From: Dryocosmus kuriphilus
Lineage: Eukaryota > Arthropoda > Insecta > Hymenoptera > Cynipidae
NCBI GenBank assembly: GCA_038277395.1
Contig: CM076193.1
Location: forward strand, 116,695,344-116,759,343
DNA length: 64,000 nucleotides
Direction of reading: 5' to 3'
Below, piece by piece: positions 33,886-48,800 of the stretch. A program made the position numbers and the translations under genes. The stretch's first letter is position 1. Every line of letters starts with the position of its first letter. The notes beneath the pieces were generated by a model. It was not told where the DNA came from and made no database searches. It saw only the letters and a program-made list of their open reading frames with translations.

Positions 33886-36800
33886 CTGAAACAATAAGAT
33901 TAAAAAGAATTGATTATTTGATGATTAATCAAATTATTAATTTAAATGTGAATAGAGGCTTCCAAATTTTGAAATACCGATTGTATTTTATTCAATAAAT
34001 ACTCTAATTATGCTGTTCGTAACTTTTAAATCGAAAAAAAAAAGAAAATTCTGGAGTTCATAATTCGCGGCAAAATCGTGACATCAATTTTTAGTAAACG
34101 AACCAGTTAGTGTGAAAGTATGGCGCCAAATAAAATTGCAAGAGCTTCATTTTAGGATCCATGTTGATAATTATAATTTTATTTGAATATATACAATGAG
34201 TTTCAAAATTTTTGGAAGGTCTCTATTGAGAAACGAGTTCAGCATGGGAGGCTGTAATGATTTTCCTAGCAGGCAGTATAACATTCAGAAAATTAATTTT
34301 TTTTCAACCCAATTTTCTTGAATTAAAAGCTTAAAATTTGTGTTTCATCACTAAAGTGGTTGACTTCAAAATATTGGTTCAAACAAAATTTATTTAAGTT
34401 GTTTATATTAAGAAAATATGTACTTCAAACCTTTTTTTTTAATTTAAGGTAGAAGATCAAATTCTAGTTAGGGAGCAATAAAAATCGGAGAGAAAAAGTG
34501 AAGAATTAAAATTCTTGGTTTACGTCTTGTAGAAAACTAAATTTGAGTTAATGTTCATTCTAGTTGATAAGTAATTTGAGAACTACTTATGCCGATTACT
34601 CATTATGACTAATGTTTTACTGAGAAAAGGTGTTTTTTGGCATGCACTGAAGGAAGAAAATTTTTGAAGTATGTAATTTATTATAATTATTGAAAACTAG
34701 AGCTAGCGTTACTTGTTAATTTGAATGCTTTCTCTTTATAGAAAAAGCGACTTTAAAGAAAAATTAAAAATGTAATTCATTGACAAAGAAAATTCTCTTC
34801 TAGGCAGTAATTGAAATACAAATCTTTGACTGCGAATTCGTGATTTTTTATTAATACTTTCGAGTCCAGATTAAAAATAAGATCCAAATCGAATGTTTTA
34901 ATCCACAAGACAAGTCTGTAACAGAAAGAGAAACATCTTCAACGGAAAGGATTTTACTTGACAAAGTTCACAATGATGTAACAGAGTCGTCAATGGATCC
35001 TCCAACATTTCCTGCGCAACGAAAAAATATGAAATACAATAAAAAATGATAAATTTATGAGCTTCGTGCCAGATTCTTTTTCGTAAAACATTGGTTCAAG
35101 TAATTAATTTACTAATTAATTAATAATATCTTGACCAATGTTCCACGATGAAAAATTCTGCCTAAGATGCTTCAGTGACCCCCCTGTTTCTTTATGGTGT
35201 CGTAGATTCGAGTCAAAAGTACGTGCAGGCTTTCGGTTACTGAAATTGGGCGAATGCAAAGCTCATGATCGAAACTAATAAACGATTATTATTAAAGGTT
35301 TATCAAAAGATAGCGTGAGTACCAGAATGAAATGTGTTCTACGTTAGGAAGAAGTGTATGAGTCGGGACATGCAATGATGCTTGCAGAGAAATGAAGATC
35401 AGGTTAGTCGAAGCTTCGATGGCGCGAGGTTAATAGAGGGTTCAGTAATTAACGTGCAGAGGAATTAAAAATTGATTTGGCGCATGCGTTGCTGTCTCAA
35501 GGACGAGTACCGGTCATTGAGTACCGTCAGCAATGAGTCAGACAATGTCACCGTTAAGGCATGCACCAAGTGGGTGTGCATGCAAGTAAAGATGACACTC
35601 GACTAAACTTACCCCTTTGTGTTTTTGCGATAGAGGTTATTAATACTCGAGGATGCAATTTTGTACTTTGACTCAATCTGTAAAATAGAAAAAAGTAGAA
35701 CATTAGAATTTTGACAGTGGTTGCCGGGCTTTTTTTCTGCTAGATACAAAACTCTTCTCGTTTTTCAAAAACCGAAAGCGTTCCTTTTTGAAATTCTCAA
35801 ACTAAATTCAAAGGATTCAAATCAAAATTAAATCAAAATTCAAATTGAACGAAAGTATAAAACTGAAATTCGGACAAAAAAAGTAATGAAAATAAAGAGG
35901 CCAAATTGTCTTTCCACTTTTTTCTCTGCTTGTGTCTTAGAAAGTTTCTTCTAATTCAAAAAGCACTTTGCCTCCTTACGAATCAATTTCGACTTTTCTT
36001 ACTTTTTCAGGTTAATTTAATTAAGGTAAAACGTGATATTAATAGGGGCAAAGGAATGATATGGGCGCATGCGCATTAAAATATTAATTAGCGAATGGAA
36101 CGGCGATCGGATATTAATTGTGGCACGGCTTGCGAATTCATGCATGGTTTTGTAGATCTGGGCTCAGATCTCAGTACAATTGCGGTTTTCGAATGAAGAA
36201 ATTTTTGACAAACAACACCATGAGGGGAATATTGTCGCGACCATTACCCCCCATCCGATATGTTCGTGTAGTCTTTGGAAATCAGAGGAAGTGGAGTTTG
36301 ATTAAGCCCTTTAATTGTAAGTTTGATAAAGCCTTACGACTCTTTAAATCACGAGTTTAGATACAGGAAGCATCCTCTACATCCGAAATAGTTTTTTTTT
36401 TTTTATGTTTTAAGTAAGTAAATATCGCTTATGTATGTCGGATGTTAGAGAGTGTTAGATTGTTCCTTGTAACATGAGCTGCTGAAGAAGGCTTTATCTT
36501 ATTTGTCAAGTACTTACTGTGAATAGTAAGGTGGCGAATTTTCAGCTCCAGCATATCTACAACTAACATCAGCAGTTCATGATACAGAGATTAATAATGT
36601 CATTATATTTGCAACAATAGATGTCAAGGACGAAGCCATTAGGAATTAAAGAAAATATACTACCATTCAAAATGTGAGACTAAGAAATTCTCTTCAAGTT
36701 GAACTTGTTATGCATGGAATGAACATTCGTATACTGAAAGAAGTTTGGCGCAGCAGCCGCACAGGCTATCGTACCAAAGCAACCCCACAACCTTAGAGCA

Positions 36801-39800
36801 ACAGCTGCGTCACTTCTTGGCGGGAGACTGTACGGAACGTTGAGACCAGGCCCTCCAAATGTGTCACACCTTTCCGTTAATGCGACAGTCTCTGTAGTTA
36901 CGGCTGTTACGCCAAGCTTCTTTCAGTGTAAAAATTTTTAAAAAATACATCTCAGTAATGTTATTTTTCGACGATATATCTGTCCAGTGATAGGTTTTCA
37001 ACAGGATTTTTGTAAGAGGTCTCACAATTCTGAAAGGTAGTGTATTCAGACGACAACTCACAAAATATGATTGTTTTATACAAAAATGATTAAATATATC
37101 AAATATGGTTTCTTCCTTAGCAACTAGAAGATCTCATTGATGTGCTTTTTAAGGCAAGGAACAAATCAAGATTAGAAAAATAACTTGACACTGAACTATA
37201 AGAATATCAAAATGACTTAAACTCAATAAGATCTTTTTCAAACTCCACTTCCAAAAGAATTCTCTCTTCTCGTCTTATCTCATAGAGTTTCTTACAGCAT
37301 TGAGTAGTCCTTGAACAGAAGGTGGTGTGACGTGAAGTGGTGTGTAGACGTCATCAGTTTCCTGGCGAACATAGAGCATGACACGTTCCTCAGCTTCACT
37401 TCCTCGCAGATGTTGTTGGGGTAGATGTAGTCTGTTACCAACTGATCCGGATACAACTGCCCCAGCTGGTAGACCTTGTGACTGGACTCCCTGGAGCACC
37501 GAACCCTGTAGCTCCTGGACCTGCATCAGCAACGAGTCCTTCTTGTCGTGGAGGGAACTGAGATTGTCGGGCGGAAAATGATTGTGGAACTTGAGGGCTG
37601 GTAGGCTCGGTCTACCCCCGCATGCAGGATAAGGGCTGCTACTCCCTGCCTTTAATCCTCCACCCTCACCGTTACTGAGGGACGAGGTATCCGTGTCACC
37701 CCCGCCCCCTCCACCGCCACCTCCGTAGAATCCCGACAACTCCATCGTCGAAAACTGTCGTCAGAAAAGAAATAGTCATTTCAAGGTATCAAATTGTCTG
37801 TTAGACAAGCGACTTTTTAACCTTCTGTGGTAGAGGGTTAGCCACAGTTTAGCCTGCAGATGTTATTAGATTTAGAAGCCTAGAGGTTATGGGAACTTGT
37901 GACAAGAAGGTATTTGTTCTTTTGGGATTTTGTTTCATGGTCGAGGATTCTTATCTAATGGATGATACATCGTTTAGTACAGGTATTAGGCTAGGAATGA
38001 TTTTTAAAAATAGTTGTTTCAGTTGAATATGGAAGAACATCAGGTTTGATTTGCTTAGTTCCCCTTTAAAGGAAAACAGACTTGATATTCTTCCATATCC
38101 AGCTCAACCCATAATTCTTAAGAACTGATTTAAAGATGAAAGTCAAATCACAAGCTTAGTAAAAAATATTCCGGAAGGTACAAGTCGCTCGTCGCAGTAT
38201 GGTTAAGTCGCGTTACAGGAGTTGCGGTTAGTGGAGGGTTCTGGTGTTGAGAGCAGGGGAACTTGGATTCTATGTGGTGATTATTGAGCCTTGAGTCCAC
38301 TGGGACTTGGTTAGTTTTGTTAAAGACTTCCGCCACTGCGTTGGTCTTTATAAATAGGGTTCTTTGCTGGGAAGGTCGTTCTTGTGCTGGGGTGAAACGG
38401 GTAGAAGTTTGGTACTGAACTGTTGGCTTCAGAGTCATTCGTACCTTGTCGATGGCATGTTCCGCTGGTGGGGTGAATAACACTGGTGGTTTGTGGAGAT
38501 CAGCCATGCAGTAGAATTCACTCCTTTCCGTCACGGAATGGTAAAGCTCGTCTAACTTTTTCCTCCCTGTTGCAGTCATTTTTCTCTTTGCTGCTCGCCT
38601 CTCCTCGTCACGAGTTTTCCTCTCCGCTCCCTAAAGTGTATTATTTAGATTATGAAACAATTAGAAACTAGGAGAATGAGGAGTTTATGATTGTATTTCA
38701 ATACCTTATCGCAGAAGACTTTAATTTGGCAGTAACCCCGATGAGATGGTGGGGTGTATGAATGGGCATGTGATGGTGGCTCTTCATAAGTGTCTATTTG
38801 AATATGCAGGGGAAGTCCTTTGACACCCTTTTGACTTGAGAAATCAGTACTTAGACATTGAACAGCCACGTTAATCTGCAAGGGCAATAATGTTAGTTGT
38901 ATGGCTCTATTTGTGATTTTTCTTGTAATCATATTATAAATCAGTTACCTTGGCTGATGATTCGAGAGGGTTCCAGTACACTGCGATTGCATTATGTGCT
39001 ACTTCTTCGATACATCCGACAAGACCAACACTGTTCTTTGTATCTGTAAAGAGATGATTGTTTTCTAGTTGTGTTTCTCTTTGATTTTGGATTATATTTT
39101 ATGTTTTAAGTGACTCGATACTGACAGGTTCCTTACCCACTATCCATTATTGGTAATACTTTTTTTTTTAATGCAGCTTGTTTAAGAATAACAATAAACT
39201 TTAGATCTGTTACAGAATTATATGCTATTGCTATTAGGGTATTGTTTTATCACAAGCTTAGCTTACCAGCATCAAGAATCCTTTGCTTTGCAGAATGCTG
39301 CCTTGCATGCCAGAACTGCCACGATTTGATTTCGTCCTCTGGACTCTTCTCTTCCCGGAACATTAACATGACCACACTCTGTTGAAAAAAAGAGAATTTT
39401 TAAATCTGGTACTTTATTTTTAAAATTTCAAATGAAAATTTATTGGGAGAACTTAATTTGTAGTGATCTATTGCAAGGCAGAAGTACTTGTAGCACAAGC
39501 TTAATCAACGTGTATAAATCACAATAGTTTTGTTCTATTATTTTGACCAGCAGGAAGTATTGAGACGTATCATAGATCATTAATTCATTTTGATAAGCAA
39601 CAATATACAACACATGTTGTCAACGTATGTTAATGATTTGGAACTAGTTTGAGAGTTGTATAACCGAGTTTCTAGGTGCTGTACTAGATACAAAAAGAGC
39701 AATGAGTTTAAATGTCTCTCCATGGTGTCCGTACTTAATTCAAAATCATGAAACAAGTCTTCTCTTTGCTCAGCGATATCTAAACTGCTACATTTCCTTA

Positions 39801-42800
39801 CAAAGAAACACGTTTCAAATCTAGGAAGGGAATAAAATTTTGGTTTAGGAATAATCATAAGTATCTAAAGAGAGTCTTCTTCGTTAGTAATCGATCCTTA
39901 ATCATTGAAAAGAAAAGGGAACTTCTAGATTAAATATGACGATCAGGAAATTGAATTCCAAGCCAGAAAGGGCCTGAAGAAAGGTTTCTTCTACTCCCAT
40001 ATATAATTTCTAAGCTGATAGGCTTTTCCTTCGGAGACCTAACAAATGGCACCTTCTCGGTAGAAGAGCAGGAACTGGATTACAGTTAGAATATTGATTA
40101 TGGCTACAACTCTGATGGATTTTTGCAGCGAATCTCGAAGACCCGGTGAACTACCGGTTGGTCACAAAAGCAAGCCGGCGGACGTATATTATTTATGTAA
40201 CAGAGAAGTTATGTTAATGAGCGTCACGGACACGACTTGAGAAGTGGAATCATAAAACGATCAAATTCGCCCCCTCCAGGGGGGAGGCCTGCTTGATATT
40301 AATGGTCTCGACACTTTGCTCGAGAAATTTCTCTGTCCCGGTGTAACGTGCATAGATACAATATCGCATATCCCGCAACACGATACTGCGATCTTGGTCT
40401 CGGTACGCCAATGAGTCGTGTGCGTGAGATAGTGGGAATATTTTTTTCGCGATTCGGGTAAATGGGCGAATAGTCTATCTATATATAGAGAAGGCGACTC
40501 GCTACATAGTGGCATAACACGTAACCGAGCTGTATGTTACCAACTTGTCTCTAACCAAGTCGTATTTAATCGTGGTATAGCTCAGGGTAGAGAAGAAGTT
40601 CGATTAGTAATTAAACGAGGAAGTCGTAACTCTCGTGATCGTTGGGAAAAATGGTGCTATTTATCGGGACGGCCACCGTTAACGGTACGAGATATTCAGC
40701 CAATTAGAGTGGCGAGAACAAACGGCCTCGTTTTGTGTCCCCCACCCACCTAGGTGGAGTTTCCTCGCGGCAAAAAGAAGGCCCATTTGAATTGGAGAGC
40801 TGAGATTTTTCTTTTACCGGATCGGGAAAAGAAGAAATTGTCGGGTCTTACCTTGACAGTCTGGCCCGGTTTGAGTTGAGGCTTGTCCGGATCGGGCACA
40901 TAGTCCAGAGTGATGCCGTAAAACTGTCCCTTGTTGATGTAGGTTATTCTGTCGTCCTCGCGGCGCTGCGACGTGCTGATTGGTGACTCCAGGTGGTACT
41001 TGAAGCCGTAGGCCGAGTAGCTGCAAAGATGAAGATTAATGATTGGCGCGTGGGAATGATCGGAATGGAATGTCATACGCGGGCTGGTTACTGCAAGTTT
41101 CTCTCGCATTGTTTCCTCATGCATTATTTATCTGTTCGTTATACTTTTGCTTAATTACTCCAGATCTTGGATGCAGGCTTTCTATAGATCTGCCCGAGGA
41201 AATTAGAAAGATATTGGGATTATGGGAAAGAAATGTGGAAATAATGAAGATGTCTGGGGGAATTTCTCAGGAATTTAACAAAAAAATAACTAAACTTTCC
41301 CTCCGAAACCTGCGAGGTGTGAAGATAAAGTGAGGAAGTTGGAAGCTAGATAAGTGCCAAAAACTCATGTGACTTTCCTTGTGGGGTTTTGCTATCCGGA
41401 GGAAGTTGGTATCTACTTTACGCACTTTCCTGCCTAGCTAGCATATCGGGCGTCCATAGGCGGTCGGTGTACTGACCTTTTAAAAACAATATATTACACC
41501 GGCGTGTCTTTCAGGTGGCAATGACGACGAAGCCGGCAGCAGCGCTTTCGTATTTCGATTTTTCAGCGGACAAAACTCGGTAGAGATAACTGAGTGCAAC
41601 TGCGGGTGAACGCCCTGCTCCGGGCTTTCCGCCTACCTTGTGCCTTATTATAATTTATATCTATCACCTTATGCATGCTAAGGAGTCCATTTCTGCCGCT
41701 ATCAGCCGCCACACTCTCGACATTTCAATTTCACAGTCGATGTAACAGGCGCAGATAGGGTTTTGTTTTTCGGTACTTTGCCTCTATATTTTCTTCTTTG
41801 AAAGTCAATTAATCTTATTTCTCAGAAAATTTATATCTTGATATAAATTTTCCGAGGTGCATGAATATTTCCCAAATTTCATAGTTCCCAATGCTTATTT
41901 TACTGGAATTTATTGGACCGAATAAAGGCCCTAATTTCTATTTTTCCGAGTTACCGTTTGATCTAATTTTTATTTTTTTCAAATACCACTTTCCATAATT
42001 TTTATTTTTCCGAAATAACATTTGCCCCTCATGTTTTTATTTTTCCGAATTACTAATGGAAATTATTTTACTTCTTCAAATGGCTACTGGTCATAATTTT
42101 CGCTTGTTCAAATTACCATTTGCCATAATTTGCATTCAACCAAATAGCCACATAACCTAAAATTCATTCAATCGCCATTTGTCATCTGAATCTTCCTGTA
42201 ACTTTTGTTCATGACTTTTAGGTTATGTGAATATTCAGAAAAATGAAAGTTATACCTAATTAAAATTCAGGCAAATGCAAATTATTCGAACAAAGGAAAA
42301 ATATGATAAATACTAATTAAGAAAAATAAAAATGATGCTGGATGGTAATTCGATAATATTAAATTTATGCCCAATGATAATTTAAAATAGTAATAATTAA
42401 GACAAGCGGTAATTGAGTTTACTGTGATCTTTAAAGAAAAATCACTTACATTTTTGGTATCTGTATTTTGTCTGCATCATTTTGGCGTCCGAAATCGTGC
42501 CAAGGTCGTGACCTTGGAGGATTAGGGTTTGGATTTGGGGTGGTTACACCACTGGAAACGAGTCCACTTCTCTGTACTTGAGCCTGAGCGTGACCTTGTT
42601 GTAATTGTAATTGCAGGGGTTGGTGGTGAATTACAGCTCCACTCTCGAGAACCACCGCCGCACCTGTTGAGTTTCCTCCAGGGCAGAGTTCCGTATAATC
42701 GAACGAGGACTGAAATCAAAATTTAAAAATCGATGAGAAAACGTTTATTATAATTTAATTTATTTTTAAGTACTTTCTTTAGTTTATCAAGCATTTGACT

Positions 42801-45800
42801 AATTTATAAAGCATTAAAGAAAGTTATGGAACTTTAAGATTTCTTGAAACTTTTAGAATCATTCGAAAACCTCTTGGAAACTAAATCTGAAAATAAATCC
42901 TACTGAAGGTACGTGAATATAATTATTCGTATTTTTGAGCAACTAATTGTCCCGAAATAGACCTCGTTTTCAAAATTGCGGATAAATGTAGTTAAAATTG
43001 AAGCACGTTATTAGAGATTAGCATAAATAAATCGTAAAAAGTTGATCACGGTGACAGTTAAGTTGCAGAGCTGAACTTCTCGAAACTTTGAGATAAAACG
43101 AGTCTATTGACGTTGAAACGAATTTTTCAAATGCTTTAATGTAATAACCGGTAATCATACAGTAAAGCTTCTTAGGCAGCGATTACACGCCGTTATCGTG
43201 AATTAGAAAGCCTACCTATCGTTTCCTTTACGACACAGCTTCCGAGTTTAAACATCCAATTGATATCTTATTAAAACTATGATTTAACGACCCTTATAAA
43301 AACATAATGTCTGGCTCATTTTAATTGACATTTATCTTTCACAACTGATCGACTCTTTTGAAAGTAAATGAGTTTTCAATTATTTTAAGCAAAACTTGAT
43401 TGTATAAAATAAATCTCTGTTTCTTCATTGCAATTAATTGGTAGAAACACCGATATAAATATTGATGAACTATTAATCGGGTCCAGGTTTTTGTAATAGG
43501 TATCTACGGAAATGAGGTCAAGGTCTAGGAGATGATTAGATTATCCGCAATCATCCGGATACGCCATAAAATTCTATTCGCTTAAAGCAGTCTGGTCAGC
43601 AGACTTTCACTCGGAAGCCGGATTTAACCGTACTATTTTTTACGACAATGTGTAAAGCAGTCGGACTGCATGAAGACGTAAGAAGGCAACTTCACAGCCA
43701 TCCACTTATTATTAACGACTATGGAGGTACGCGTGCACGTTTTGTAGATGCGGTCAATTTTACGAGACCGCAGAACTTCCATTCTCTTTTAGATGATTCT
43801 TTTTCTTTTTTTCTTCTTTCTTTTACCTTAACCTCACCCTCGAAGATACTCACTCTATTCGTTTAAACTTTAAACAGTGAGGTGTCGTAAAGTGCAAACT
43901 CTCATTCACTCGCCGTAAACGGCGAAAAACACGAGCTCGAATCAATTAGGTACACCGAGAAATATCAAACAAAGAGATGAGAAGAAAAACCACAGGATTC
44001 AATTTTTATGTTATTTGCCTTTTATAGGAGTCGTTAAAATTGCATTTTATGTTCGTTAAATTTGAAAATTGAAAGGAGCTAAATTTAGGATGAGGAAAAT
44101 TATAAACATTCCAACTGAATTGTGTTGCATTTTCGCAACATTCGAGTTGCCAAAGTGAAAACAATCCAAAATTTAAAATATTTTAATTCGTACTGTATAA
44201 AAATTAAGAAACTTTCCGATTAGGGCTAATTATGCGGAAATTTTTGTACCTGCTTTATTTCGCCCCCCGGAATTATTGGGGATAACCTTCCCACTTCTTT
44301 TTCAGTCCCTCAGACCCCCTTTGTAACCAATAGAACCACATTTCCAATCCTATTTCTAACTCCCGTGACACATTTTTAACTCCCCCAAGTCAACATAGCC
44401 TCAAAACTGTCATACTTTTTTCATCTCTTTCATTTTTTTCCATGCGCAAAATAAGAAGAAAATTATGGTTAATATCAATAATATTATTAATATTAATATG
44501 TAATACCAGTAAAGCTTGTAGTATGTAAAATTCCATAGTACTAGACAGTAATATCTTAATAATTGTCAAAGCATAACAAAATTGAGATAATAAAATTGAA
44601 GAATGAAAGAATCTGGGAGTTTTTTTGTAAATAATTAAGACTACAGAAATCTGTACCAATCTAAACGTGTTTTAGGAAACAGGGTTTAAATTTTGAAAGC
44701 CACCAAATAATTTGAATTTTAAAACACTTAAATCTACAAAAACTAGAACGACGAAGCAAATTGAGTTTAAAAAGTCAAAGTGACTGCAAAAATAGCCTGT
44801 TTTTCGCCTGTTTTTTTCACAGTTCACAGAGAAGTAACGAACAGACATATGAATATGTATTTGGTATCAAATTACTCGTTGCGAAAAATTAGGATGAGCA
44901 TTTTTTGTTTTTTGAAAATTTTAAAAATCACACCTATTTAGGGGTTGAAAAGTCGCCAAAAGTAGAGAATTTAAAAAATACCAATGGATATAAAAATTAT
45001 GCTCACTTTGATTTTTCTATCAAATTAACCTTAAAAAAATATAATAATACATTTTCGTGACTTTAAAAATTCTAAAAAAAATATTGAGATGTTTCGGGTC
45101 ATGGGAAATATTAAATAACTGTTTATAGTGAGTTTTTGATCAAAAACAACACCCAGAATGAAGAGTAAAACACCCTTATTACTAGGAAATTGAAAAAAAT
45201 CTTTGTTAATTCAAAAAACGTTCTAGCTTTATATTTTTCAATCCAAATATATAAGAGTCCTATTGAGATTTTCCAAATTCATTTCTAATCAAAACTACCC
45301 CTTCAAGGGGGTAAAATCATTTCCAAATAATAAAGAAAATCAGATAAAACTTTAAAAATTGTAAGAAAAAATATTGAGATGTTTCAGATCATGGGAAATA
45401 CGAAACAACTTTCATATCAAGTTTCGATGGAAAACCACCCCTAAAATGAAGGGTGAAACCACCCTTCATATTTCCCATGACCTGAAACATCTCAATATTT
45501 TTTTTAGAATCTTTAAAGTTTTATCTGATTTTCTATATTTTTGGGAATGAACTCACTCCATTAGAGCCCTTGAGGGTTGGTTTACTACCTGGCCACGCCC
45601 TTGTTGGTCACGAAAATGTACTATTATATTTTTTAAAGGTAAATTTTACAGAAAAATCAGAGTGAGAATAATTTTTATATCCATTAGTATTTTTTAAATT
45701 CTTTACTTTTGGTTACATTTCAACCCCTAAATAGGGGTTAATTTTGAAAAATTTCAAAAAACAAAAAACACTCCTCTTCCAAATTTTTTTTGCGTCGAGC

Positions 45801-48800
45801 AATTTGATACCAAATACATATTTTTATCTCTTTTACTTAGTTCTCTGTGAACTGTGAAAAAACAGGCGACTTTTGCGGTCACTCTTTCTTCTATGACTTT
45901 AAAATTTTTGAATCCTTCTTGAATTAGAAAACTTCAAAATGATTCATTCAAAGTGAGAGTATTAAAAAGTGTATTATTTTCGCAACATTCGAGTTACCAA
46001 AGTAAAAACAATAAAAAATTTCAAGTATTTTAATTCGTACTGTTTGGGGCTGATCATTTCCCACCCACAAACCCCTTTTAAAACCCATACAATCCCATTT
46101 CCCACTCTCCTGACCCACTTCCAACTCCTCCAAAGTCAACATAACCTCAAAACTACAATACTTTATTCATCTATTTCCTTTTTTTTTTTAAGTGAAAAAT
46201 AAAAAGAAAATTACGGTTAATATTAAAAATATTATTAGACGTAATACTAGTGAGGTTAGTAGTACTGAAAATGCCGTGATACAGGATAATGCCATTTTAA
46301 TTTCTATGCATCCAAATTGGGATTATAAAATTTAAGAGTGAGACCCTGCCGAAACAAAATGACTGGAGAATGTCTGAAAAATTTCAGAGCCAGTCATTTT
46401 TCAGTCATTTTTACCTGCATTTAATGTAAATATTTTATTAGAAAAAATAAAATATCAGTTTTGTACTATTAAAGTTTCCTCTTTTTATTTAATTTTTTTA
46501 ATAAATTTGTTTTTATTTGTTTATTTTTAATTTTTTAATTTTTGTGTTATTTATGTATGAAAAGGATGCAAAGCCATTATGGTGTTTAAAAGGACATTTT
46601 TTCGATTGCAGTTTTGCATCCGCTATGAAAGCAATATAAAAGACCCCAAAAAGGCCAGTAGACAATGGGTTCAGATTTTGAAAGCCATCAAACAATTTGA
46701 ATTGGAAAAGAATTGCATCTACGAAAACTAGAATGCAGTAAGTGTGCTAGCTTAAAAGTTGTGAATATAAAATTTAAGAATCTTTGAGTCCTTCTTGTAT
46801 TAAAAAACTTCAAAATGATTCATTCAAAGTGAAGGAATTGAAATTTAGAAGTTTTTAATCTAAATTTCCATACCTTTTATCTGATACACTTTAAGGCAAA
46901 TAAATACGTCAAAATTATTATGGTCGATTGGATACGGTTGTATGTATGGATATATAGTCATGGTATCCGTACCTAATAAAATAATGTGCATGCATAAAGC
47001 AGATATACGATTAGTACGTAGTACGTACTTCCTCGCGAGACTATCGATCTCGATCGTTGCGGCGATACCAGGAGAGATAAGTCGAGGCACGTTACTCAAT
47101 GAGCAATCGAAAGAGAACGTAAAGCCGGCGAGCTACGTGTGGAGATACAAAGACCAATATCTGCTAGATTATCATCTACAATATCATTGCAACGAGCTCG
47201 GCTCCGAGCAAATTGCCTTCCGCTTCGAGACGAGAGATGAACACTCGAAGGAATGTTCAATCGAGTCAAATACAGTACCGTCCAGTAGTATGAAGACGAC
47301 TGTTTTTTGACATCCGCTAGCTCATAATTTTCATAAAACAAATTATAAAACTTTGTCTTTAAAATACGATGAAACATATCGAAATTCTAAAAAAAAAATT
47401 AGTTCTAAACGAATCTCATTGAGATAAATCTGTAAGGAGTTATTACAAAAGAAGCAGATAGTTCAGTGTGTTCGTAAATTATTAATATATCCAGAAATAT
47501 TGAACATTTTTCAATGTTCTTAAGCTCACTTTAAAAATAAATTTCCAGGGAATTTTTTCAACTTAAAATATACTCTTTGTTGATTTAAAACAATTTTATC
47601 TAACCTATTATTCGAATTTTTCAATTTTCACAATTTTCTTATTCCAAGTTACATCTAAAAACTAAGATTTAGCTACCTACGATTCAACGGGAATCCAAAT
47701 TTAAAAGAAGAACTATCAGAAACTCAAATATCACGTCAACTGATAGTGAAAGTGTCTTTTAATATTATATTTAATCAGGGAATAATTATTCTGATGAATT
47801 GCAATCTTTGGTGATCGGTGAAATCCTGTTTTAAAAGAAATTTAGATAATGCGCAAGTTCTTAGGAATGGCGAGTGAATTTAATTTCTTGAACCAAAACG
47901 TCCCATTCACATCCTCTTTTTAGAATTTGTATTTTGTATAAATATCGAAAAACTGAAGGGGAATAATAAACATTTTCATGGGCAAACCTGCCTCAAATCG
48001 TGAGGAAAGTTTGTGTCAAGTTTGAGACTCGTGTGTATTGTGACGTGCGAGAACACTGATTACAAACAATTTTTACGTGAACCTTATAAACTCTGGCTTT
48101 TAGCCCCATTTGCTTGTGGCAACGGGTATTTTTAAATTCGTGAATTTGAAAATTGGGAAAGCTTTCAGGAAGTTTTAACTAAAATTTCCATCGTTTCAAG
48201 TTTTGTTCTTTTTTATAATTTAAATTCCTGAGATAACCATATGTTTAAAAAACTGGAGGCTTCAACATTTTCAAGTTTTTATACTTCATTTCATTCAAGG
48301 TTCTTTTAAGTAGCGAAAGCTCTCAAAATTTAAATTGTTATCCAAACTCGAAAAATAAATATGTAAAAGCTTTCAAACTGGAGAACATGTAAATATCGGA
48401 CATTGTTAATTATAAGGCATACTCTGAAGAAATGGGATTAAAAAAAATAACTATGTTGGATGGATTACATTTTTTCTAATTAAATTGACTACATTTATAG
48501 TAGAGATAACTGCGATTGCAGGGTAAGGCTTACTATTTCAAACTAGTAAAGTTAAAACTAGTAAAATTAACATGGTCTGTTGTTGCAAGAACGGCCGACT
48601 CATAGTCAACTGAACTATATTAGCCTAGTTGGAAAAATCTGGTAAAAATGACATTATACTCATAATTACAATAACTATTTGTTACTCATTTTCGTCTAAA
48701 AACGTGTTAAAATAATCCACAGTGGTAAAATAATTGATGTAAATATATTGAGAAGGTATACTGTAGTTGATTATAATGTGAAAAAGCAACAAGCTGAAAT

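Noticed and set aside
37275..37745. Separate gene starting MELSGFYGGGG
   Set aside because: The Met is internal. A splice acceptor lies just upstream and the last six codons are past a GTAAGA donor; it is the grh exon 37296-37754.
40261..41333. ORFs opposite and beside the grh DNA-binding exon
   Set aside because: These are shadows of the exon at 40852-41020 or GC-richer intron; no independent coding signal.
46942..47310. 122-codon plus-strand ORF as a gene
   Set aside because: No recognisable domain and no clear splice or start context; kept only as a composition island.
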